From DASXSB01 sp036506275 (lineage in GTDB: Bacteria > Methylomirabilota > Methylomirabilia > Rokubacteriales > CSP1-6): DNA of 53,028 nucleotides. The stretch covers positions 1 through 53,028 of the forward strand of contig DASXSB010000052.1 in assembly GCA_036506275.1 (NCBI GenBank), in the 5' to 3' direction. The stretch's first letter is position 1. Every line of letters begins with the position of its first letter. Shown one piece after another: positions 48,413 to 53,028 of the stretch. Under the pieces are notes generated by a model. It was not told where the DNA came from. It saw only the letters and a program-made list of their open reading frames with translations, and made no database searches. The translations under genes were made by a program, and so were the position numbers.

Positions 48413-49986
48413 ACGATGTTCTCGTACACCCCGGGCGGGATGACGCGGTAGACTCGGATCGGCGCCGACACGTTCTTGAACGTACGCTCGCCGAGCGACT
48501 GGAGCACGAAGTGCTGCCGGATGCGCTCCGCCGTCACCGGACCGACGACGATGTCGCCCGCCTCCGCGGAGCCCGCGAAGCGCGCGGCCACGTTCGTGGT
48601 GGCCCCGGTGGCGGTGAAGGTCCACCGCTGGCCGGCGGCGCCTCCGAGCTTGGTGGCGCCCACCAGCGCCTCCCCCGTGTTGATCCCCATGTGGAGCTGG
48701 ACGGCGGGGAAGATGCCGCCATACTCCTCGTTGAGGGCGGCCGCGCGCTGGCGAATGGCGAACGCGGCCCGCGTGGCGTTGAGGGCGTGGTCGACGGCGG
48801 TGCGCTCGGACTGGAAGATCACCATGAGCCCATCGCCCGCGGTCTCGTTCACGTCGCCGTGGTGGAGCTGGATGATCTCGAGGAAGCTCGAGAAGTACGT
48901 CTGCACGAGCTGGTTCAGCTTGCGCGCGTCGAGCTGCTCCGACAGCCGCGTGTAACCCGCGATGTCGAGGAAGAGCACGGACACCTCCACGCTCTTCTTC
49001 TCCAGCTCGGTGGCGTCGGGGTTCCGCTCCAGCAGCGTCTTCACCGCTTCCGGCACGAACTTCGACAGCTCGCCCTTGATCTGCTCCAGGACCTCCAATC
49101 GCCGGCGCGACTCCTGAAGATTCTGGAGCGCGGCCGCCAGCTCCGCGTTCTTGCCCTCGAGGTCGGTGTAGGCCTGGGCGAGCCGCGTCGTCATGTCGTT
49201 GAAGGCGCCCCCGAGGGCGCCGATCTCGTCGCGCGAGGCGACCGGCGCCCGCGCCGCGAATTCGCCGGCGCCGATGCGACGCGCCACCGCCGACAGCGCC
49301 TGGATCGGGCGCACGACTACGAACGCCATCGCCACCGTGAGGACGCCGGCGGCAGCCAGGATGGTGAGGAGGGCGATCAGGATCTGGCGGTTCCGTTGCA
49401 TCCGCACCTCGGCGAAGACGGGCGCCATCGACGTCGCCACCCGCACCACCGCCCGCACCTTGTGGTCGCTACCGTGGCAGCCCTGACACTTCTCCTGGTT
49501 CGGAACCGGATAGAGCAGCGTGAAGAGCGGAACCCCGTCGCGGGTCTCCAGCACTTCCTGCGTCTGCAACGTCTCCACCGCCCGCGTGAACAGCGGCCCT
49601 GTCATGGGGGCGGCGGGGGGGCGCTCCATCTTCTTGATGTTGGCCATCACCTCGGGCGCGAGGTCGGCGTTGGTCATCACTTCCTTCATGGTCGCGAGAT
49701 CGGCGAAGGCCTCCACGCCGTTGCGACGGTAGATGTCGAAGCCCTCCACCGGCGACGAGCTCTTGAGCTCCTGGATCACCGCCCGGGTCACGTCCGGGCG
49801 CTCCTGGAGCATGGCGCCTTCGATGCTGGCGATGAGCGCGCTCGTGAGCCGCCGCGCCGAGATCTTGTTCTGCTCGACGAGGAGATCGGCCTCGCGCTGG
49901 ATGGTCCAGACGGTGGACGCGCCGAAACCGATGATGAGCACGACGACGATGAGAACGATGATCTTGGCGGCCAGGCGCGACCGCAT
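48409..49986 (-). CDS. Haem-motif sensor with HAMP and class III adenylate/guanylate cyclase
   Basis: The 525-aa membrane protein has a transmembrane helix (about residues 8-29), a periplasmic domain (about 30-205) with a c-type haem motif CQGCH (about residue 170), a second transmembrane helix (about 210-232) and HAMP (about 232-285). A coiled coil follows, then the class III cyclase domain (about 335-525) with VLFLDIAGYTRL, a metal-binding Asp, and NETAGDGLMVIF. The periplasmic DUF3365-like part with CxxCH should sense gas or redox state and set the production of cyclic nucleotide. ATG at 49986 is chosen; a TAGGAT hexamer 8 nt before it suggests a leaderless transcript. Confidence 0.9.
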   Translation of the reverse strand: MRSRLAAKIIVLIVVVLIIGFGASTVWTIQREADLLVEQNKISARRLTSALIASIEGAMLQERPDVTRAVIQELKSSSPVEGFDIYRRNGVEAFADLATMKEVMTNADLAPEVMANIKKMERPPAAPMTGPLFTRAVETLQTQEVLETRDGVPLFTLLYPVPNQEKCQGCHGSDHKVRAVVRVATSMAPVFAEVRMQRNRQILIALLTILAAAGVLTVAMAFVVVRPIQALSAVARRIGAGEFAARAPVASRDEIGALGGAFNDMTTRLAQAYTDLEGKNAELAAALQNLQESRRRLEVLEQIKGELSKFVPEAVKTLLERNPDATELEKKSVEVSVLFLDIAGYTRLSEQLDARKLNQLVQTYFSSFLEIIQLHHGDVNETAGDGLMVIFQSERTAVDHALNATRAAFAIRQRAAALNEEYGGIFPAVQLHMGINTGEALVGATKLGGAAGQRWTFTATGATTNVAARFAGSAEAGDIVVGPVTAERIRQHFVLQSLGERTFKNVSAPIRVYRVIPPGVYENIV

Positions 49987-49994
49987 GGGGCGCG

Positions 49995-50000
49995 ATCCTA
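49995..50000 (-). promoter_or_regulatory. -10-like hexamer TAGGAT upstream of the cyclase
   Basis: TAGGAT lies 8 nt before the cyclase ATG with no ribosome binding site. The divergent gene has TATGAT at 50013-50018 on the other strand, so both promoters share a 49-nt gap. Confidence 0.4.
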
Positions 50001-50012
50001 ACACACCGGGAG

Positions 50013-50018
50013 TATGAT
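50013..50018 (+). promoter_or_regulatory. -10-like hexamer TATGAT for the acyl-CoA ligase
   Basis: TATGAT lies 17 nt before the GTG at 50036; a purine-rich GGCGGAGA follows as a possible ribosome binding site. Confidence 0.4.
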
Positions 50019-50035
50019 CGCGGGCGGAGATCCCC

Positions 50036-51526
50036 GTGAACCTCGCCACCCTCGCCGAGGAAAACGTCCGCCGCTACGGGGAGTACACGGCCCTCGCCTT
50101 CGAAGGGCGTGAGATCACCAACCTCGACCAGCAGCGCGCCGCCAACCGTCTCGCCCATGCCCTCGCGAAGCTCGGGGTGAGCGTGGGCGACCGCGTGGTC
50201 GTCATGCTCCCGAACTGCCCGGAAGTCCTCCAGGCGTACGCGGCGATCTTCAAGCTGGGCGCGGTGGTGGTGCCGGTCGTGTTCCTCCTGAGCGCGGACG
50301 AAGTGCGGCACATCCTCGCCGATGCGGAGGCGAAGGTCGTGCTCACGTCGCCGGAGCTGGCGGCCAAGGTCGAAGGATGGCCGGGAACGACGATCCTGGT
50401 CGGGGACAGCACGGGGGCCGGCGCCATCGGCTTCGACGAGATCGTGGCGCGCGAGACGGATACGTTCACCACGGTTCCGCGGGACGAGCGGGACCTCGCC
50501 GTCATCCTCTACACCGCCGGCACCACCGGCCGCTCCAAGGGCGTGGCGCTCTCCCACGGCAACCTCGCCTTCAACGCGCGTTCCACGGCTTCGCTCTTCG
50601 AGCTGGACCGCGAGCGGTGGGGGATGGGGGTGTTGCCGCTTTCGCATTCGTACGGGCTCACGCTCATGAACGCCGGCAACATCCTCGGCACGCGCGCGGT
50701 GTTGTTGCGGTGGTTCACGCCGGAGCTGGTGCTGGAAACCATCCAGCGCTATCGCGTGCAGAGCATGTCGGGCGTGCCCACGATGTACGTCTACCTCTTG
50801 CACTACCCGGACGCCGATCGCTTCGACACGTCGTCGATGCTGCTGTGGGGGTCGGGCGCGGCGCCGCTGCCGCTCGAGATCGTGGAGCCGTTCGAGAAGA
50901 AGTTCGGGGGACGGATGCAGGAGGGCTACGGGCTGACGGAGGCGTCGCCCGTCGTCTCCGGCCATCGGTTCTCCGGCGTGCGAAAGCTCGGCTCGGTGGG
51001 GCAGCCTCTCCCCGGCGTCGAGGTGGCGATCAAGGACGACGACGACCGGACGCTGCCCACCGGCGCGACGGGCGAAGTCTGCGTGCGCGGCCGCAACGTC
51101 ATGCTCGGCTACTACCGGATGCCGGAGGAGACCGCGCGCACGGTCCGAGGCGGCTGGCTCCACACCGGGGACGTCGGGCGCCTCGACGAGGACGGCTTTC
51201 TCTTCATCGTCGAGCGCAAGAAGGACCTGATCATCCGGGGCGGCTTCAATATCTATCCGCGAGAGGTGGAGGAGGTTCTCTACGCCCACCCGAAGATCGC
51301 GGAGGCGGCGGTGGTGGGGATGCGCGATCCGCTCATGGGAGAGGACGTGCTCGCCTTCGTGGTGCTGAAGACCGGCGAGCATGCCGGCGCCGAAGAAGTC
51401 ATGGAGTTCTGCGCGACCCGCCTCGCCCGCTACAAGTGTCCGAAGCAGGTCCGCTTCGTGGACGCGCTCCCGAAGAGTCCGATCGGAAAGATCTTGCGAA
51501 AGGTGCTGCGCGCGCGCGTGTCGTAG
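50036..51526 (+). CDS. AMP-forming acyl-CoA ligase (long-chain or medium-chain fatty acid)
   Basis: The 496-aa enzyme has the ANL-family motifs: P-loop YTAGTTGRSKGVALSH (about residues 162-177), GYGLTEASPV (about 299-308), DVGRLDEDGFLFIVERKKD and GGFNIYPREVEE, with C-terminal KSPIGKILRK containing the catalytic Lys. It adenylates and thioesterifies a carboxylic acid; chain length is not evident. The GTG start at 50036 follows a weak GGCGGAGA. It is divergent from the cyclase gene and ends at a hairpin shared with CsbD. Confidence 0.93.
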   Translation: MNLATLAEENVRRYGEYTALAFEGREITNLDQQRAANRLAHALAKLGVSVGDRVVVMLPNCPEVLQAYAAIFKLGAVVVPVVFLLSADEVRHILADAEAKVVLTSPELAAKVEGWPGTTILVGDSTGAGAIGFDEIVARETDTFTTVPRDERDLAVILYTAGTTGRSKGVALSHGNLAFNARSTASLFELDRERWGMGVLPLSHSYGLTLMNAGNILGTRAVLLRWFTPELVLETIQRYRVQSMSGVPTMYVYLLHYPDADRFDTSSMLLWGSGAAPLPLEIVEPFEKKFGGRMQEGYGLTEASPVVSGHRFSGVRKLGSVGQPLPGVEVAIKDDDDRTLPTGATGEVCVRGRNVMLGYYRMPEETARTVRGGWLHTGDVGRLDEDGFLFIVERKKDLIIRGGFNIYPREVEEVLYAHPKIAEAAVVGMRDPLMGEDVLAFVVLKTGEHAGAEEVMEFCATRLARYKCPKQVRFVDALPKSPIGKILRKVLRARVS

Positions 51527-51527
51527 G

Positions 51528-51553
51528 GCGGGCCGGCGCCAAGGCCGGCCCGC
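51528..51553. terminator. Bidirectional hairpin between convergent genes
   Basis: A perfect 10-bp stem (GCGGGCCGGC, 51528-51537 with 51544-51553) closes a 6-nt loop between the acyl-CoA ligase stop and the CsbD stop. It could end transcription from both sides, although no U-tract follows. Confidence 0.6.
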
Positions 51554-51562
51554 CGCGGGATA

Positions 51563-51757
51563 TCACTCGTCGGTGAGCTTGTCGACGGCCTCGCCCACCT
51601 TGCGCTTCGCCTTGCCGTAGCCCTCGCGGAGCTCACCGCCGGCGCGCTCGGCTTCGCCTTCGGCTTCGAGCTCGGGATCGTCGATGAGTTCGCCCGCCTT
51701 GTTCTTGACGTACCCCTTCGCCTGCTCGGCCTTGCCCTTGATCTCGTCCTTGTTCAT
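51563..51757 (-). CDS. CsbD-family stress-response protein
   Basis: The 64-aa hydrophilic protein begins MNKDEIKGKAEQAKGYVKN and repeats G-x-A-x-R-like helices (AERAGGELREGYGKAK), which is the CsbD pattern. It is Lys/Glu-rich with no cysteine, probably partly unfolded. Family members rise under general stress or phosphate starvation, but the molecular role is unknown. AAGGAGG precedes the ATG at 51757. Confidence 0.92.
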   Translation of the reverse strand: MNKDEIKGKAEQAKGYVKNKAGELIDDPELEAEGEAERAGGELREGYGKAKRKVGEAVDKLTDE

Positions 51758-51864
51758 CGTCGCCTCCTTGCGGAGATCGAACACGTGTGGACACCGAACG
51801 TCGCATGAGAAAGTGCAAGGCCGCTGCCAGCGGAACGCCGATGTAAAGCGCGACGTCGCCGGTG

Positions 51865-51870
51865 TAGAAT
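51865..51870 (+). promoter_or_regulatory. -10-like hexamer TAGAAT for a leaderless zinc-ribbon gene
   Basis: TAGAAT lies 7 nt before the ATG at 51878, with no ribosome binding site between. Confidence 0.45.
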
Positions 51871-51877
51871 TCGCGCG

Positions 51878-52096
51878 ATGGCTCGCGACTCGTTCGGCGA
51901 ATTCGAGGCGACGTCGCTCTTCTGCCCGCGCTGTCGACGCGCGACGCCGGCGCGGCAAAAACTCTTGCTCGTGCTCCCCGGCGGTAACAAGTACGACTAC
52001 GTGTGCGCGGAGTGCGGGACGCAGGTGGGCGGCAAGACCGACAACGACCCCGCAAATTTTCGCAGCACCGTGCCGATTCGGCGCCCCGTCCGCTAG
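51878..52096 (+). CDS. Small zinc-ribbon protein (72 aa)
   Basis: The 72-aa protein has two CxxC knuckles, CPRC at residues 16-19 and CAEC at about 43-46, forming a treble-clef-like zinc site between short strands (LLLVLPGGNKYDYVC). The tail is polar. No other domain is present. The role is unknown; proteins of this kind often assist transcription, translation or protein assembly. It is preceded by a -10-like hexamer and no ribosome binding site. Bases 52097-52329 hold no gene. Confidence 0.65.
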   Translation: MARDSFGEFEATSLFCPRCRRATPARQKLLLVLPGGNKYDYVCAECGTQVGGKTDNDPANFRSTVPIRRPVR

Positions 52097-52329
52097 GCAC
52101 CGCCCTCGCCGCGCGTGTCTGTCTCGCGCGCGCCACGCTTTCCTCCCCCGTCGCCGTCGGCAGACTTGCCAGAAAGACACCGCCCATGGTAGGACCCCCG
52201 AGAGCATCAACAGCCTGTTGCGTAGGTCTCGCGGCGCGTGGCATACTCGCCGCACTTCACTCGATCCTTCCTCCGGTCGCGCGGGCGAAGTCAGAGCCGG
52301 CTCAGTTGAGTAGCAAGGAGGATTAACGA

Positions 52330-52983
52330 ATGAGTCAGCACAGCAAGGCGTTCGCGTTTCTGACGTTCGGGTTCGCCGTCGCCATCGGCGCTCTGGTGTT
52401 TGCGCGTGAGGTCATTGCAGTGGCGGGCGAAGCAGACTCCGAGCGCCTCCATCGGGCGGTCCTCACGTACGTGGCGACGAAAAATCCGCAGGCGCCCATC
52501 AAGGCCTTCCAGCGATTCCCGGAGATCCTCATCGCGGAAGCGCAGCGGACCAACCTCGATCACTGCCTCGCCCTCGCCCAGGCCGAGGTCGAATCCGAAT
52601 TCCGCCAGGACGCGGTGGGGGCGGCGGGTGAGATCGGGCTCTTCCAGATGCTGCCCACGACGGCCGCGCTCTTCGAGGGGCGCCTGGGACGCCTACGCCG
52701 GCCACAGGTGGTGAACGGCAAGCGCGAGCTCGGCGACCTCGCCGATCCCACCGTGAGCACCCGCTTCGCGATGGCCTACCTGCGCGACATCATGTCGCGC
52801 AAGCCGAACGTGCGGGAGGCGCTGATCGAGTACAACGGTGGCCCCGCCGGTCGTCATCCGCAGTACTACCGGACGGTCATGGGCGCCTACGTGGAAGTGC
52901 TCGAGCGTTCCGAGCTGCGCTGCCGGTATCGCGCGGCGCCGCCGGCCGCGCCGCCCGCGCTCACGCTCCTGTCCGGCGTCTGA
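52330..52983 (+). CDS. Lytic transglycosylase (SLT family), membrane-anchored or secreted
   Basis: The 217-aa protein has an N-terminal hydrophobic helix (about residues 8-30) acting as signal or anchor. The SLT domain has AEVESEFRQDAVGAAGEIGLFQMLP, with the catalytic Glu in VESEF, then a Y-rich end and a YNGGPAGRHPQYY motif. It cleaves peptidoglycan glycan strands, forming anhydro-muramyl ends. AAGGAGG lies 9 nt before the ATG. The gene ends just before the minus-strand gene at the window edge. Confidence 0.92.
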   Translation: MSQHSKAFAFLTFGFAVAIGALVFAREVIAVAGEADSERLHRAVLTYVATKNPQAPIKAFQRFPEILIAEAQRTNLDHCLALAQAEVESEFRQDAVGAAGEIGLFQMLPTTAALFEGRLGRLRRPQVVNGKRELGDLADPTVSTRFAMAYLRDIMSRKPNVREALIEYNGGPAGRHPQYYRTVMGAYVEVLERSELRCRYRAAPPAAPPALTLLSGV

Positions 52984-52986
52984 CGG

Positions 52987-53028
52987 CTACTTCTTGATGT
53001 AGACGAAGCGCCCGGTGGCGGTGGCGAG
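52987..53028 (-). CDS. 3' end of an unidentified gene, truncated by the window edge
   Basis: Fourteen minus-strand codons read LATATGRFVYIKK and end in TAG (52987-52989), running to the window edge. The ending looks like a genuine C-terminus, but nothing more can be said. Confidence 0.35.
   Translation of the reverse strand, partial: LATATGRFVYIKK

Noticed and set aside
1..53028. CRISPR array, tRNA or rRNA genes
   Set aside because: No regularly spaced repeats and no cloverleaf or rRNA-like sequence were seen on either strand.

Overview
The window reads as high-GC chromosomal DNA from an uncultured soil or sediment bacterium. Dense CoA-ester catabolism, a branched-chain-type (LIV) ABC importer, CaiB, HyuA/HyuB, an orphan molybdenum hydroxylase and a tryptophan-type ABC substrate-binding protein would fit a Rokubacteria/NC10-like (Methylomirabilota) genome or a metabolically similar proteobacterium. 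This assignment is an inference from gene content; no rRNA or other phylogenetic marker is present.

Layout. (1) 1-3054: an unrecognised gene is split by a 2.38-kb IS256-type element. The element has matching terminal inverted repeats, a transposase, and an ABC substrate-binding protein gene between the transposase and the right end, overlapping the transposase by 4 nt. (2) 3216-8503: ordinary accessory genes, namely a metallo-beta-lactamase-fold hydrolase, an isochorismatase-type hydrolase, an MFS transporter, an SDR, and a membrane protein with two pseudopilin-like segments. (3) 8504-12739: a gene graveyard with remnants of IS481 and IS630 transposases, a group II intron reverse transcriptase, a Fis-type HTH, a ClpP-like C-terminus, a zinc-ribbon/cyclase splice and an amidohydrolase C-terminus. 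Among them are an apparently intact enoyl-CoA hydratase, a 54-aa peptide with a VKGG motif and a 57-aa membrane protein.

(4) 39210 down to 12876, all on the minus strand: a 26.3-kb run of 22 genes whose largest gap is 23 nt and most of whose junctions are ATGA/GTGA-type overlaps. A GntR/HutC-type regulator comes first, preceded by a candidate promoter with a palindrome over its -10 box. After it come HyuA/HyuB, acyl-CoA dehydrogenase, SCP2-type thiolase plus DUF35 partner, a two-subunit B12 mutase, a Mo-hydroxylase large subunit, CaiB, an opine-type dehydrogenase, LivHMKGF, a PaaK-type ligase, an ADP-forming acyl-CoA synthetase, an outer-membrane protein, an SRPBCC protein, a second acyl-CoA dehydrogenase and a fused E1 alpha/beta dehydrogenase. 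Together these look like a complete uptake, CoA-activation and degradation route for one unknown acid, possibly a lactam or N-heterocycle. The substrate is not determined.

(5) 39299-53028: an OmpA-type protein with a strong terminator; small exported proteins; a GT2 glycosyltransferase; a second minus-strand cluster (haem-motif cyclase, DUF72, alpha/beta hydrolase, rhodanese, enoyl-CoA hydratase, HAD, Apt, exported protein, hydroxyacyl-CoA dehydrogenase, GNAT); a divergent acyl-CoA ligase; CsbD; a zinc-ribbon protein; and a lytic transglycosylase. Several genes have a -10-like hexamer 6-9 nt before the start codon and no ribosome binding site, suggesting leaderless transcripts. Two genes appear to start with CTG inside a CTGA overlap. 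No tRNA, rRNA or CRISPR array was seen.
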